A DNA stretch of 64,000 bases from Candidatus Accumulibacter cognatus (GCA_013414765.1 CP058708.1:1545553-1609552); one strand, 5' to 3'. Positions 20,497-30,468 are shown, numbered from the stretch's first letter. Numbers and translations are program-made. Notes: generated by a model from the letters alone, not told the origin.

Positions 20497-22584
20497 TCAG
20501 GCAGCGATCTCTCGCAAGGCGGGCATCAGCGGGTCGATCTCCGAAATTGTCCGACGTGGCCCCTGGGGTGCCAGATCGGCGTAGAAGGCCAGCGCTTCAG
20601 CGTTCGGACGTCCGACCAAAGAGGCAAGATCGGAGAAACGTACGCCCTGCCGCACCAGCCAGGCTACGCAGGTATGCCGCAGGGCCGCGGCGGTGACCTC
20701 CGCCGAGCGGGCAAGTCCGGCGTCGAAAGCGGCGCAGGCCAGTACCGATTCAATCTCATTCGGTGTGATTGGCGCTCCGACCGCGTCCGTCACCAAGGAA
20801 GCCTGCGCACCATTGCCCGGTGGCGACTGGCAGGCTGCCAGCCAGGCTGGGACCGTGAGCGTGCGCGGTGCGTGGCCCCTGACTCGCAGGGTGTTGGCCA
20901 CGGGATCGAGATCCTCCTGGCGCAGATCAATGGTCTCCTCCGGCGTCAACCCCATGAGCAGAACCGAAATGATGAAACGGACCTCGCCGACCGACGCCGT
21001 CAACAAGGCTTTCGCCTCGCTCTGGGTCAACTCGCGTGCAATCGATGACCTGGCAGGCAGCAGGACAGTGCTGTGCGCATTGGCGACCGGCAGGAGTTGC
21101 TGCGATTCGGTGGTCTGCTCCAGCAAGTGAGGCATTGCCCAGGGTTGCGGAATGACGACCGTCGTGCCTGCCGGAGCCTGCGTGGGCGGCGACCGGTTGA
21201 ACAGCTCGACGAACCACATGGCCAACAATCCGCAAACGAAAGCGGCGGCAACAACAAGCGCCGCATCCCTCAGATATGGTGGCCGAAAGGATGACTGGGG
21301 AACGCTCGCCAGTTCCACCAGATTGAGTGCAGGCAGCCGGCTGCGCTCACTGGCTTCGAGTTTGACCAGACGTTCCTGGGCTTCCCGGTTGGCCTTTTCA
21401 ATCTGGGCGAGGTCGTCTTCAAGTGACTTGGCCTGAGTGAAACGTTCGGAGTACGTTTGCACGCCTCGGCGTTGCTCGTTAATTTGTGCCTGCAGGTGGC
21501 TGACGGTTTCTCGTGCACTGGCCAATTCTTCCTGTGCCGTAGCAAGGGACGCCTGTCGACCCGCCGAACGCTGCCCCTCTATCTGCTGCTCCAGCTCTTT
21601 AAGACGTGCCTGCAGGGCCTTCGCACCGGGATCGATGCTCATGAATCTGGAAGTGTAGGTATGTTCCATATCGCGTATTTGCTCACGCAGAGCCGACGCT
21701 CGCTGCTCCATGTTGGCCAGCGTCGGATCATCCTTTGCCCGGCTGCTTCCGCTATTGCCGGCTGCAATAGCCTCCCTCAGGGTGCGCACATGCGCTTCGG
21801 CTAGCGCGGCCTTCTCGCTGGCCGTGGCAAGTGCGGTGGTGAGTCCTTTCATTCGACCCACGGCCTCGTTGCCATCGCGTTCGGATGACCACACGCCATG
21901 CTGGCTGCGAAAAGCCTCCAGGCGCGCACGGCGCTCGTGCACCGCCCGGTCGAGCAGCGCGGCCTCCGTACGCGCCTGTGTCAGAGTGACGCCGGTAGCG
22001 GCTTCGTAAGAAGCTTTCAACTCTTCACGATAGGCATCCAGCAAGGTATTCAGCGCTGCTGCGAGGAGTTCCGGGGGGGCACCGGTCGCCTGCAACTCGA
22101 CGATTTCAGTACCACTCACTGGCACCACCGTGATCATTTTCTGCAATTCTGTGACCTCGTCTGCCGCCCCAACCAGGTAACCCGCCTGAGCGAGCAACTC
22201 ACTTACCCTGGCCAGCAGGGGCCGGCTGGTGAGTACCTGCACCTGCGTCAGAAGATCGGAGGCAGTGTGCGGGGACGGTTCAGCGTTCTCCCTTGCTGAC
22301 AAGGAAGGGTGTGGTTCAATGCTCCCAGGGCTGATCTGTACCCTGGCCGTGGCACGGTATTCGGCAGGTCGGAGGAAATCCCAGGTGAGCCCGGTCAGTA
22401 GCACCACGCAAAATGCCATCAGGAAAACCCTGAGGCGCCGCCGATTACCTCGCCGGGCCAGTGCGGATTCTCCGCCATCAGAGTTCACAGAGTGTTCGAT
22501 AGAGCCATGCAAAGAAGAATGGATGTGCATCTTGCCATCGCCCAACAAAAAGATAAGAGAATCGGGCGCAGGTCGCGAGATCAT
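20497..22584 (-). CDS. Wzz/GumC-like chain-length protein fused to a degenerate tyrosine-recombinase domain
   Basis: This 695-residue protein has a Wzz-type N-terminal part: membrane helix at about 52-69, then LRPAEYRATARVQISPGSIE, a long periplasmic coiled coil, and a second helix at about 441-460. Where related proteins carry a BY-kinase, this one has a cytoplasmic segment (about 519-690) that reads like a tyrosine recombinase: LLMGLTPEETIDLRQEDLD, then VTAAALRHTCVAWLV and FYADLAP. The second arginine (R636), the following histidine (H637) and a candidate tyrosine (Y668) are kept. The first arginine is T547, the HxxR histidine is A, and the late H/W is R, so recombinase activity is doubtful. 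ATG 22530 is an alternative start. It lies between nagZ and uvrC. Confidence 0.75.
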   Translation of the reverse strand: MISRPAPDSLIFLLGDGKMHIHSSLHGSIEHSVNSDGGESALARRGNRRRLRVFLMAFCVVLLTGLTWDFLRPAEYRATARVQISPGSIEPHPSLSARENAEPSPHTASDLLTQVQVLTSRPLLARVSELLAQAGYLVGAADEVTELQKMITVVPVSGTEIVELQATGAPPELLAAALNTLLDAYREELKASYEAATGVTLTQARTEAALLDRAVHERRARLEAFRSQHGVWSSERDGNEAVGRMKGLTTALATASEKAALAEAHVRTLREAIAAGNSGSSRAKDDPTLANMEQRASALREQIRDMEHTYTSRFMSIDPGAKALQARLKELEQQIEGQRSAGRQASLATAQEELASARETVSHLQAQINEQRRGVQTYSERFTQAKSLEDDLAQIEKANREAQERLVKLEASERSRLPALNLVELASVPQSSFRPPYLRDAALVVAAAFVCGLLAMWFVELFNRSPPTQAPAGTTVVIPQPWAMPHLLEQTTESQQLLPVANAHSTVLLPARSSIARELTQSEAKALLTASVGEVRFIISVLLMGLTPEETIDLRQEDLDPVANTLRVRGHAPRTLTVPAWLAACQSPPGNGAQASLVTDAVGAPITPNEIESVLACAAFDAGLARSAEVTAAALRHTCVAWLVRQGVRFSDLASLVGRPNAEALAFYADLAPQGPRRTISEIDPLMPALREIAA

Positions 22585-22661
22585 GATCGTTCACTCGCTC
22601 CGGCGATTGCCAACCCAGCCTGCGCTGGCCGTGCGGAGAACGTTGATCGCAAACTGTTCGC

Positions 22662-23684
22662 TCAGGCCAGCAGGCTGCTGGCTGTCGCTACCCCGGTCCA
22701 GTATAGCCAATCCTGCTGCAGATCGGTCCAGTCGACAGCAGGGCTGGTCGGCACAAGACGCTCGACGCGCTGTGACCGCAATGGGTCGCCTGGAGGTTGC
22801 CAGTTCGCCAGTAATTCGCCGACCGCATCCGGCGAGTTGCATACCAGCAACAGGTCGCAGCCCGCATCCCAGGCAGCGGTACAACGCTCGCAGATGCCGC
22901 CGGCAACGCTGGCGCCGGCCATCGACAGATCGTCACTGAAGATGACGCCGTTGAAACCAAGCTGATTACGCAGCATGCCTGTCCAGAAACGCGAGAAACC
23001 TGCAGGACGCGGGTCCAGCCGCCGATAGATGACATGTGCCGGCATCACCGCGTCGAGTTCGAGCCGGCGGTAGGGTTCGATGTCTGGCGCCAGTTCTTCG
23101 AGTTCGCGTTCGTCGACCGGCAGCGCGACATGCGAATCGGCCTCGACCCAGCCATGCCCCGGAAAGTGCTTTCCGCAGGCGGCCATCCCGGCTCGGTGCA
23201 GGCCTTCGATCAGCGCACCGGCCAGCCGCACCACCGCAACCGGGTTGGCGTGCAACGAGCGATCGCCGATCACGCTGCTGCGCCCCCAGTCGAGATCAAG
23301 TACTGGCGTGAATGACAGGTCGACCCCGCGCGCGCGCAATTCCGCGGCGAGAACATAGCCAATCCCGCGCGCAGCCAGCCAGGCTGCTTGTGGGTCGCGG
23401 TCCCATTGCTCGCCGAGACGGCGCATCGCCGGCAAGCGGGTGAAACCGTCACGACAGCGTTGCACCCGGCCCCCTTCATGGTCGATGGCAATCGGCAGTG
23501 CCGGTGAGCGCAAGGCATGCACCGCAGCCGTGAGTTGCTCGAGTTGCTGCGGCGAGGCGTAATTGCGTGCGAACAGGATCAGGCCACCGACCAGAGGGTG
23601 GCACAAGCGCTCTTGTTCAAGGTCGGACAATTGCAGCCCGGCAATGTCGATCATCAGCGGGCCAAGCGGGAGTCGGGTATTCAT
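22662..23684 (-). CDS. nagZ: Beta-N-acetylhexosaminidase NagZ
   Basis: NagZ, a cytoplasmic glycoside hydrolase family 3 enzyme, removes N-acetylglucosamine from anhydro-muropeptides during cell wall recycling. The 340-residue protein has the expected GGLILFARNYASPQQLEQL, LPIAIDHEGGRVQR and KHFPGHGWVEADSHVALP stretches; the last contains the catalytic His/Asp loop, and IFSDDLSMAGA holds the nucleophile aspartate. Its ATG overlaps the acpS stop (ATGA). It belongs to the long minus-strand cluster. Confidence 0.96.
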   Translation of the reverse strand: MNTRLPLGPLMIDIAGLQLSDLEQERLCHPLVGGLILFARNYASPQQLEQLTAAVHALRSPALPIAIDHEGGRVQRCRDGFTRLPAMRRLGEQWDRDPQAAWLAARGIGYVLAAELRARGVDLSFTPVLDLDWGRSSVIGDRSLHANPVAVVRLAGALIEGLHRAGMAACGKHFPGHGWVEADSHVALPVDERELEELAPDIEPYRRLELDAVMPAHVIYRRLDPRPAGFSRFWTGMLRNQLGFNGVIFSDDLSMAGASVAGGICERCTAAWDAGCDLLLVCNSPDAVGELLANWQPPGDPLRSQRVERLVPTSPAVDWTDLQQDWLYWTGVATASSLLA

Positions 23685-24058
23685 TGCTGCTCCATGATCA
23701 CAAAAGCGACCGCGAAGTCGTGCTCGTCACTGATGGTCAGGTGCGCGACGAGCCGGCGCTGCGCGAGGTGGGCGGCGAGTGGCGCCGCGTATTCGAACAA
23801 CGGTCGGCCCAGCGAATCGTGGTCAATGCCGATGCTTGGCAGGGTGGCGGGCGCGACCAAGCCGATACCGAGCGCTTTGCCAAAAGCTTCCTTGGCGGCA
23901 AAACGCTTGGCAAGAAACCTGGCCGGATCGCGAACGCCAGCAAATTCGGCATGTTCCCTCGGCGACAGGAGTTTCACCAGGGCACGCTGACCGTGCCGCT
24001 CGTATAGCTTGCCAAGGCGAGCCACGGCGACGATGTCGGTACCAATGCCTGCGATCAT
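23681..24058 (-). CDS. acpS: Holo-[acyl-carrier-protein] synthase
   Basis: AcpS transfers phosphopantetheine from CoA to apo-ACP. The start at 24058 (MIAGIGTDIVAVARLGKLYE) is the family start and follows the pdxJ stop by two bases; a further in-frame start at 24085 would overlap pdxJ. The Mg-binding aspartate is in GIGTDIV and the second signature is RFAAKEAFGKALGIG. The product has 125 residues, normal for AcpS. Gene order pdxJ-acpS-nagZ is typical of betaproteobacteria. Confidence 0.96.
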   Translation of the reverse strand: MIAGIGTDIVAVARLGKLYERHGQRALVKLLSPREHAEFAGVRDPARFLAKRFAAKEAFGKALGIGLVAPATLPSIGIDHDSLGRPLFEYAAPLAAHLAQRRLVAHLTISDEHDFAVAFVIMEQQ

Positions 24059-24060
24059 GA

Positions 24061-24828
24061 CTATAAAGGCCGTGCCAGCGAGCAAGCTTGCGCCTCTCGC
24101 AGCAGGCGCTTCATTTCCCTTACCGCCTCACGCAGGCCGATGAAGATGGCACGGCTGATGATCGCATGCCCGATATGAAGTTCGCGGATGCCGGCGAGTT
24201 GGGCAACCGGTTGCACATTGAAGTAGTTGAGCGCATGGCCGGCGTTGAATCGCATTCCGAGTCGTCGTGCCAGGTCTCCGGCGATGCGAATTTTTTCGAG
24301 TTCGGCGAGCACGGCCGGACTTTCGGCATCGCGTCCCTGTGTATAGAAGGCGTGTGCATACGGACCGGTGTGCATTTCGCAGACGCGCGCGCCAATGCGT
24401 GCCGCGGCTTCCACCTGTGCCGGGTCGGCATCGATGAACACGCTGCTGACGATGCCGGTATCGCGGAGTCGGGCCACCGAATCGGTGAGCCGGGCTTCTT
24501 GGGCGGCGATATCGAGCCCGCCTTCGGTGGTCACTTCATGGCGCCCCTCGGGCACCAGCATGGCCATTTGTGGCTTGATCCGGCAGGCAATCGCGATCAT
24601 CTCGTCGGTCGCTGCCATTTCGAGGTTGAGCTTGATCTGTGCCAGGTCGCGCAGTTTCTCGACGTCGGCATCCTGGATGTGTCGCCGGTCCTCGCGCAGG
24701 TGGATGGTGATGCCATCGGCGCCGCCGAGATGCGCTTCGACGGCCGCCCAGACCGGGTCGGGCTCGTAGGTGCAGCGTGCCTGCCGGATCGTCGCCACAT
24801 GGTCGATGTTGACGCCAAGTTCGATCAT
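24061..24828 (-). CDS. pdxJ: Pyridoxine 5'-phosphate synthase
   Basis: PdxJ condenses 1-deoxy-xylulose 5-phosphate and 3-amino-2-oxopropyl phosphate in vitamin B6 synthesis. The 255-residue TIM barrel starts [18 protein letters not shown] and contains [42 protein letters not shown] and [16 protein letters not shown], all characteristic. It overlaps recO by four bases and precedes acpS. No change in key residues was seen. Confidence 0.97.
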   Translation of the reverse strand: MIELGVNIDHVATIRQARCTYEPDPVWAAVEAHLGGADGITIHLREDRRHIQDADVEKLRDLAQIKLNLEMAATDEMIAIACRIKPQMAMLVPEGRHEVTTEGGLDIAAQEARLTDSVARLRDTGIVSSVFIDADPAQVEAAARIGARVCEMHTGPYAHAFYTQGRDAESPAVLAELEKIRIAGDLARRLGMRFNAGHALNYFNVQPVAQLAGIRELHIGHAIISRAIFIGLREAVREMKRLLREAQACSLARPL

Positions 24829-25541
24829 AGTTCGTGTAGCTCCCTAAAAATCCTGCGGCTGGCGAGACTCTTGCCATCGGTATAATGGTTGATCAAGGTG
24901 CGCATCAGTTGCTTGGCTTCGGCCAGCGAGCGCGGATCGGAGAAATCCTCGCGCGCCAAGTCAAGCAGCGTCCGGCCGCTGACCGCCGACACCGAGCCAC
25001 CGGGTGCCGGCAGTCGCACCGGACCACGCTCGATCTCGTAAGCGTAGGCTGCATGGATGTCGATAGCGACACCCGCGGCATCGGTTTCAAGCGTCAGGCC
25101 GTATCCGAGTTCCTGCAGCAGCGCCCGCTCGAAACAGCGCAGATCGGACTCCTGAGCGCCATCTGCGAAACGCCGCAAGGTTTCGGCATAGACCGCGAAA
25201 AGTCGGGCATGCGCGTCCTCGCGCGGCAACAGGTGCATCAACAGCTCGTTCAGGTAGTAGCCGCAGAACAGCGCCTTGCCTGCCAGCAGCGGTTGCCCGC
25301 CCTGCCACTCGGCCTTGATCAGCGTTTGCACCTCACCGCGACCTGTCCAGCCGAGTTCGAGTGGCTGAAACGCTTGCAGGAGACCGCGCAGGACCGAACG
25401 TGGCCGGCGCGCGCCGCGCGCCATGAGCGCGACACGACCATGGTCGCGAGAAAAGACGTCGACGATCAGGCTGGTTTCGCTGTAAGGATAGGCGTGCAGG
25501 ACGAAAGCCGGCTGGGCATCGACCTTGGGTCGCTGCGTCAC
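24825..25541 (-). CDS. recO: DNA repair protein RecO
   Basis: RecO helps load RecA on gapped DNA with RecF and RecR. The GTG start at 25541 opens [20 protein letters not shown], followed by [20 protein letters not shown], the OB-fold start of the family. The middle has [17 protein letters not shown], typical of the helical domain. The length (238 aa) is normal; zinc-binding cysteines are absent, as in many gram-negative RecO proteins. It lies between era and pdxJ in a conserved order. Confidence 0.94.
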   Translation of the reverse strand: MTQRPKVDAQPAFVLHAYPYSETSLIVDVFSRDHGRVALMARGARRPRSVLRGLLQAFQPLELGWTGRGEVQTLIKAEWQGGQPLLAGKALFCGYYLNELLMHLLPREDAHARLFAVYAETLRRFADGAQESDLRCFERALLQELGYGLTLETDAAGVAIDIHAAYAYEIERGPVRLPAPGGSVSAVSGRTLLDLAREDFSDPRSLAEAKQLMRTLINHYTDGKSLASRRIFRELHEL

Positions 25542-25568
25542 TTCCCGACTCGTTCGCGAGCACGCGAT

Positions 25569-26462
25569 CTAGTCGTAGCCAAGAGTCTTGAGCATTCGCT
25601 CATCGTCGGCCCAGCCTGACTTGACCTTGACAAAGACTTCGAGAAACACCTGACCATCGAACATCCGCTGCATGTCCTGGCGTGCCTCGGAGGCAATGCG
25701 TTTGATGATTGCGCCGCCGCTGCCGATGATGATCGGCTTGTGCCCTTCGCGATCGACCAGAATGGCGGCGCTGATACGCCGCAATGCCCCGTCGACGACG
25801 AACTTTTCGATCTCGACGGCAGCAACATAGGGCAGCTCGTCGCCGATCAGGCGAAAGAGTTTTTCGCGAATGTACTCGGCGGCCAGAAATCTTTCACTGC
25901 GGTCGGTCATTTCATCCTCGCCATACAGCCACTCGGTGTTCGGCAAATGCTTGCGCGTCTCGCTGAGCAGGGCTTCAGTCTGTACGCCGCGCATCGCGCT
26001 GACCGGAACGATCGCCGTGAACCGACCTTCACCGGCGAGGCGGGCGAGGAACGGCAGGAGTTGCGCCTTGTTCTTGCACTGGTCGATCTTGTTCACCACG
26101 ATGATCACTGGACGGTCATCCGGGATGAGCTGGCGCACCACCCGGTCGCGATCGTCAAAGCGCCCAGCCTCGACAACAAACAGGACAACGTCGACTTCGG
26201 CCAGCGCCTGTCGAACGTCGCGATTCATCGCCCGGTTCAGCGCATTGCCATAACGCGTCTGGAAACCTGGCGTATCGACAAAAACGTACTGTGCATCCGG
26301 TCTGGTGAGAATGCCCAGGATGCGGTGACGGGTGGTCTGTGCCCGCCGAGAGACGATGCTGAGCTTCTCGCCAATCAGCTGGTTAAGCAGGGTCGACTTG
26401 CCGACGTTAGGGCGGCCGACAATGGCGATCTGCCCACTACGGGTTTCATTCATGGTTTTCAT
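25569..26462 (-). CDS. era: GTPase Era
   Basis: Era is an essential GTPase for 16S rRNA maturation. The 297-residue protein has all G motifs: GRPNVGKSTLLN (G1), TTRHRILG (G2 region), VDTPGFQ (G3) and VNKIDQCK (G4), and the C-terminal KH domain with IIIGSGGAIIKRIASEARQD. Its ATG overlaps the rnc stop (ATGA). The rnc-era-recO arrangement is highly conserved and links RNA processing with ribosome assembly. Confidence 0.97.
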   Translation of the reverse strand: MKTMNETRSGQIAIVGRPNVGKSTLLNQLIGEKLSIVSRRAQTTRHRILGILTRPDAQYVFVDTPGFQTRYGNALNRAMNRDVRQALAEVDVVLFVVEAGRFDDRDRVVRQLIPDDRPVIIVVNKIDQCKNKAQLLPFLARLAGEGRFTAIVPVSAMRGVQTEALLSETRKHLPNTEWLYGEDEMTDRSERFLAAEYIREKLFRLIGDELPYVAAVEIEKFVVDGALRRISAAILVDREGHKPIIIGSGGAIIKRIASEARQDMQRMFDGQVFLEVFVKVKSGWADDERMLKTLGYD

Positions 26463-27157
26463 GATCTTTGCAGCCGGGAATGGTCATGAGCGCTTTCCAG
26501 GCTTTCCAGCGCACGTTCGGCGGCCATCTGTTCAGCCGCCCGGCGACTGCCACCGCGGCCTTCGGTCCGGATTTGCAGGGACTCGATCACACAGACCACC
26601 CTGAACTGTTGGGCATGCGCCTCGCCTTCGGCACCTGCCAGAGAATACTGCGGCAAGGCCAGTCGTATGCCCTGGAGATACTCCTGCAAGCGCGTCTTGG
26701 CATCCTTGATCCCCTGTCCGGAAGTAAGGCGTTTCAGGACTCCGGCATAGACATGGACGATCACCTGGCTAGCAAGATCAAAACCGGCATCCAGCCACAG
26801 CGCGCCAAACAGCGCTTCGAGGGCATCGGCCAGAATGGAGGGTCGTTGCTGTCCGCCACTCTTCTGCTCGCCCTCACCCAGACGTAAGCATTCTCCCAGC
26901 GATAGATCCACCGCAAGCTGGTGCAGGCTGTCCTGACGTACCAGACTGGCTCGCAGTCGCGAGAGATCGCCTTCGGGAAGCAGGGGAAAACGTTCGAACA
27001 GGCAGCGCGCGATGACGGCATTGAGTATTGCATCGCCAAGAAACTCGAGTCGCTCATTGTGGGGCGAGGTGAAGCTGCGATGCGTCAGCGCCAGTTGCAG
27101 CAGATCACGATTCTGGAAGGTATGCCCGAGCGCCTGCTCGAGACGTGAAACGGTCAT
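26459..27157 (-). CDS. rnc: Ribonuclease III
   Basis: RNase III cleaves double-stranded RNA in rRNA and mRNA processing. The 232-residue protein starts SRLEQALGHTFQNRDLLQLA and has the signature NERLEFLGDAIL with the catalytic acidic residues, DALEALFGALWLDAG with the second set, and a C-terminal dsRNA-binding domain (DAKTRLQEYLQG to EGRGGSRRAAEQMAAERAL). It follows the DUF4845 gene by two bases and overlaps era. Confidence 0.97.
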   Translation of the reverse strand: MTVSRLEQALGHTFQNRDLLQLALTHRSFTSPHNERLEFLGDAILNAVIARCLFERFPLLPEGDLSRLRASLVRQDSLHQLAVDLSLGECLRLGEGEQKSGGQQRPSILADALEALFGALWLDAGFDLASQVIVHVYAGVLKRLTSGQGIKDAKTRLQEYLQGIRLALPQYSLAGAEGEAHAQQFRVVCVIESLQIRTEGRGGSRRAAEQMAAERALESLESAHDHSRLQRS

Positions 27158-27159
27158 TG

Positions 27160-27525
27160 CTAGAAACCGCGGCCTGATGACGAACCCCGAAAATCGATTA
27201 ACAGGCTGACATTGGCGACTAGGGGAATCCGCCTCTCGTAAGCAAAGGCAATGATTAGCCGGTTGTCCTCCTTGAAGATATCGAGATCAGCCGGGCTGAT
27301 CGTTTTGATGTGCTCTATTTCCAGATATTTCCCAAAAGCCTGCCGGATCTCGGGCACCGTCCTGCCGTTGGATTCTTCAGCCACCGCCTTGAGCGCATGC
27401 CGGATCTTGTAATATTCAATGACATCGGGAAGCACTCGGATCACGAGAACGGCTACCAAACTAATCAGAACACCCCAGACTATCAGGCCCGAAAGGGCCA
27501 CACCACGCTGACGATTCATAGCCAC
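27160..27525 (-). CDS. DUF4845 membrane-anchored protein
   Basis: This 121-residue protein has one N-terminal membrane helix (LSGLIVWGVLISLVAVLVI) and a small periplasmic domain with YYKIRHALKAVAEESN and IAFAYERRIPLVANVSLLID. It matches the DUF4845 family as I recall it, which sits between lepB and rnc in many beta- and gammaproteobacteria. The function is unknown. Position 6 bp after lepB and 2 bp before rnc indicates an operon. Confidence 0.88.
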   Translation of the reverse strand: MAMNRQRGVALSGLIVWGVLISLVAVLVIRVLPDVIEYYKIRHALKAVAEESNGRTVPEIRQAFGKYLEIEHIKTISPADLDIFKEDNRLIIAFAYERRIPLVANVSLLIDFRGSSSGRGF

Positions 27526-27531
27526 CGCTCC

Positions 27532-28320
27532 TTACCTGAATGAGCCGATCCGTTTCAGATCACTGAAATTCAACCAGATGAAAAACGCCTTCCCAACGAT
27601 GTTTTGTTCCGGAACGAAACCCCAATAACGGCTATCGCGGCTGTTGTCGCGATTGTCGCCCATCACGAAGTACTGACCCGGCGGTACCTTGCAGATTACC
27701 CCTGCCGCATTGTAGGAACAATCCTGTCGGTTGGGAAACTGCACCGGACCTTGAATATACGGCGGAGCATCTTCATCGTTGAGGGTTTGATGCTGTGCTG
27801 AGTCCAGCCTCTCGATGAACTGCCGCGAATAGTAAAGACGCTCCGAGTGCAGATAATCGTCGATCCGCGTGGTCGGCACCGGCTGACCGTTGATCGTCAG
27901 TTTCTTGTTCAAATAAGCGATGCTGTCACCCGGCACGCCGATCACCCGTTTGATATAGTCGAGAGAAGGATCCTCGGGATAACGGAAGACCATCACATCC
28001 CCGCGTTGCGGATTGTTGATGTCGATGATCTTGCGGTTCAGTACCGGCAGGCGAATGCCATAGGTGTATTTGTTGACCAGAATGAAATCACCGACCTGCA
28101 GGGTCGGGATCATTGATCCCGAGGGAATCTTGAACGGTTCGACGAGAAACGAACGCAGAACGAAAACCACCAGAATCACCGGGAAGAAACTCGCCCCGTA
28201 CTCGACCCACCAAGGGTCCTTGGCACCGGCCGGGCGTCGCTTGCGCAGAAAACAGGCATCGACTGCCCAGATCGCGCCACTGATCAGCAACAGGACAAAC
28301 AGAATCAACGCAAAATTCAC
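27532..28320 (-). CDS. lepB: Signal peptidase I
   Basis: LepB removes signal peptides from secreted proteins. The 262-residue protein has two N-terminal membrane segments (about 3-20 and 45-60), the catalytic serine S69 in IPSGSMIPTLQVGD and the general-base lysine K124 in LDYIKRVIGVPGD. Box E is visible as VMGDNRDNSRDSRYWGFV. It sits 12 bp downstream of lepA, the classic lepA-lepB pair. Confidence 0.97.
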   Translation of the reverse strand: MNFALILFVLLLISGAIWAVDACFLRKRRPAGAKDPWWVEYGASFFPVILVVFVLRSFLVEPFKIPSGSMIPTLQVGDFILVNKYTYGIRLPVLNRKIIDINNPQRGDVMVFRYPEDPSLDYIKRVIGVPGDSIAYLNKKLTINGQPVPTTRIDDYLHSERLYYSRQFIERLDSAQHQTLNDEDAPPYIQGPVQFPNRQDCSYNAAGVICKVPPGQYFVMGDNRDNSRDSRYWGFVPEQNIVGKAFFIWLNFSDLKRIGSFR

Positions 28321-28332
28321 TCGATTACTCCT

Positions 28333-30129
28333 TTACTTGCCGACACGCAACACAGCAAGGAAAGCTTCCTGGGGAATCTCGACCGAGCCGACCTGTTTCA
28401 TGCGCTTCTTGCCAGCCTTCTGCTTTTCGAGCAGCTTCTTCTTGCGCGAAATGTCGCCACCATAACACTTGGCCAGGACGTCCTTGCGCATCGCCTTGAC
28501 ATTTTCACGGGCAATGATGTTGGTGCCGATGGCCGCCTGAATGGCGACGTCGTACATCTGACGCGGAATAAGTTCGCGCATCTTGGCGGCCAGTTCGCGG
28601 CCACGATAGACCGAGTTGACACGATGCAGGATCACCGACAGGGCATCGACACGTTCGCCGTTGATCAGCACGTCGAGCTTGACCACGTCCGCCGCCCGAT
28701 ATTCCTTGAATTCGTAATCGAGAGAGGCGTAGCCGCGTGAAACGGATTTCAGGCGATCGAAGAAATCCATCACCACTTCGGCCATCGGCATTTCGTAAAC
28801 CAGTTGCACCTGCCGGCCGTGATAGTTCATGTCGACCTGGTTGCCACGCTTCTGATTACACAGCGTAATGACGTTGCCCAGATATTCCTGCGGAACGAAT
28901 ATCGTGGTGGTGATGATCGGTTCGCGAATCTCCTCGATCTTCGATAGTTCGGGCAGCTTGGCCGGGTTTTCGACATTGACCAGGTTGCCATCCCGCAGCA
29001 GGACTTCATAAACGACGGTTGGCGCGGTGGTGATCAGGTCCTGATCGAACTCGCGTTCGAGACGCTCCTGGACGATCTCCATGTGCAACAGCCCGAGGAA
29101 ACCGCAGCGAAAACCGAACCCGAGTGCTTGCGAGACCTCGGGTTCATAGCGCAGCGACGCGTCGTTGAGTTTCAGCTTTTCCAGCGATTCGCGCAGCGAG
29201 TCGTACTGATTCGACTCGACCGGATAAAGCCCGGCGAAGACCTGCGACTTGATCTCCTTGAATCCGGGCAGTGCCGTACTCGCCGGTCGCTCGTGCAGCG
29301 TCAGGGTATCGCCGACCTGGGCCGCCTGCAGTTCCTTGATTCCCGAGATGACGTAACCGACCTCGCCGGCACGCAGCGCATCGCGTTGCAGCGCCTTGGG
29401 AGTGAACACGCCAACCTGTTCACAGAGGTGAGTCGAGCCGGCAGCCATCAGACGAATCCGGTCCTTGGGCCTGAGTGTGCCATCGAAGACTCGCACCAGC
29501 ATGACCACCCCGACATAATTGTCGAACCAGGCATCCACTAGCAGGGCCTTGAGCGGCGCATCGGGATCGCCCGTCGGAGCGGGAATGCGCTCGATGATCG
29601 CTTCCAGGATGTCCTCGACGCCCAGACCGGTCTTGGCCGAAGCGAGGATCGCCTCGGAAGCATCGAGGCCGATGACGTCCTCGATCTCTTGGCGAGCATG
29701 GTCAGGCATCGCCGACGGCAGATCGATCTTGTTCAGTACGGGCACGACATCGACACCGAGTTCGATCGCCGTATAGCAGTTGGCGACGGTCTGCGCCTCG
29801 ACTCCCTGCGAGGCATCGACCACCAGCAGGGCCCCCTCACAGGCGGAAAGCGAACGCGAGACCTCGTACGAAAAATCGACGTGACCCGGCGTGTCGATCA
29901 GGTTCAGGTTGTAGACTTTGCCGCTGCGCGCCCGGTACTGCAGGGCCGCGGTCTGCGCCTTGATGGTGATGCCGCGCTCGCGCTCGATATCCATCGAGTC
30001 GAGTACCTGCGCTTCCATCTCGCGATCGGAAAGACCACCGCAAAGATGAATGATGCGGTCGGCGAGAGTTGACTTTCCGTGATCGATATGCGCGATGATG
30101 GAAAAATTGCGGATCAGTTGCATGGACAT
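28333..30129 (-). CDS. lepA: Elongation factor 4 (LepA)
   Basis: LepA is a ribosome-associated translational GTPase that acts in initiation and back-translocation. I choose ATG 30129 ([20 protein letters not shown]); ATG 30123 is equally likely, and the longer frame to 30189 runs into a terminator. G motifs are [18 protein letters not shown] and NKIDLP. The C-terminal LepA-specific domain ends [20 protein letters not shown]. About 598 residues is standard. A Rho-independent terminator (30161-30193) separates it from the upstream gene. Confidence 0.97.
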   Translation of the reverse strand: MSMQLIRNFSIIAHIDHGKSTLADRIIHLCGGLSDREMEAQVLDSMDIERERGITIKAQTAALQYRARSGKVYNLNLIDTPGHVDFSYEVSRSLSACEGALLVVDASQGVEAQTVANCYTAIELGVDVVPVLNKIDLPSAMPDHARQEIEDVIGLDASEAILASAKTGLGVEDILEAIIERIPAPTGDPDAPLKALLVDAWFDNYVGVVMLVRVFDGTLRPKDRIRLMAAGSTHLCEQVGVFTPKALQRDALRAGEVGYVISGIKELQAAQVGDTLTLHERPASTALPGFKEIKSQVFAGLYPVESNQYDSLRESLEKLKLNDASLRYEPEVSQALGFGFRCGFLGLLHMEIVQERLEREFDQDLITTAPTVVYEVLLRDGNLVNVENPAKLPELSKIEEIREPIITTTIFVPQEYLGNVITLCNQKRGNQVDMNYHGRQVQLVYEMPMAEVVMDFFDRLKSVSRGYASLDYEFKEYRAADVVKLDVLINGERVDALSVILHRVNSVYRGRELAAKMRELIPRQMYDVAIQAAIGTNIIARENVKAMRKDVLAKCYGGDISRKKKLLEKQKAGKKRMKQVGSVEIPQEAFLAVLRVGK

Positions 30130-30160
30130 GGTGTGGGCTCTATCGCGACCGAGCCGCCCC

Positions 30161-30193
30161 TGAAAAGAAAGGGTGCCGACGGCGGGCACCCTT
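30161..30193 (-). terminator. Rho-independent terminator between the glutaredoxin-like gene and lepA
   Basis: On the minus strand a 9-bp stem (AAGGGTGCC and GGCACCCTT, 7-base loop) is followed by TTTCTTTTC. It lies just after the glutaredoxin-like gene and about 40 bp before the lepA start, so it should end the rpoE-rseC-degP transcript and lepA should have its own promoter, possibly overlapping the hairpin. Confidence 0.75.
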
Positions 30194-30219
30194 GGTCGAA
30201 CTGCCTGAAGGCGCGGATT

Positions 30220-30468
30220 CTAGCGGATTTCGCTCAAATAATCACGGACTTTGCTAGTGTCGAGAAAGTAATGGCAAAGCTCACGGCCTTCATGCAGGAG
30301 GACCGGGACGAGTTCGTCGTAGAGCGCTTCGAGAGTCGCGTCGGCGTCGACGTCGACAACCTCGACGGCCACGCCGAATTCGGCAGCCAATGTTTCAAGC
30401 GCCACGGCCATCTCTGTACAGAGGTGGCAGTAGCGACGCGAGACTAGGGTCAGCTTCGCCGTGTGCAT
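30220..30468 (-). CDS. Glutaredoxin-like thiol protein (DUF836 type)
   Basis: The ATG at 30468 shares one base with the degP stop (TGATG), so the gene is coupled to degP. The 82-residue product has a thioredoxin-like fold start (KLTLVSRRYCHLCTEM) with a CxxC pair, then VAVEVVDVDAD, as in the small glutaredoxin-like family often found beside degP and lepA. A cis-proline region is seen near LVPVLLHEGRELCHY. The probable role is thiol-disulfide exchange; partners are unknown. Confidence 0.85.
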   Translation of the reverse strand: MHTAKLTLVSRRYCHLCTEMAVALETLAAEFGVAVEVVDVDADATLEALYDELVPVLLHEGRELCHYFLDTSKVRDYLSEIR

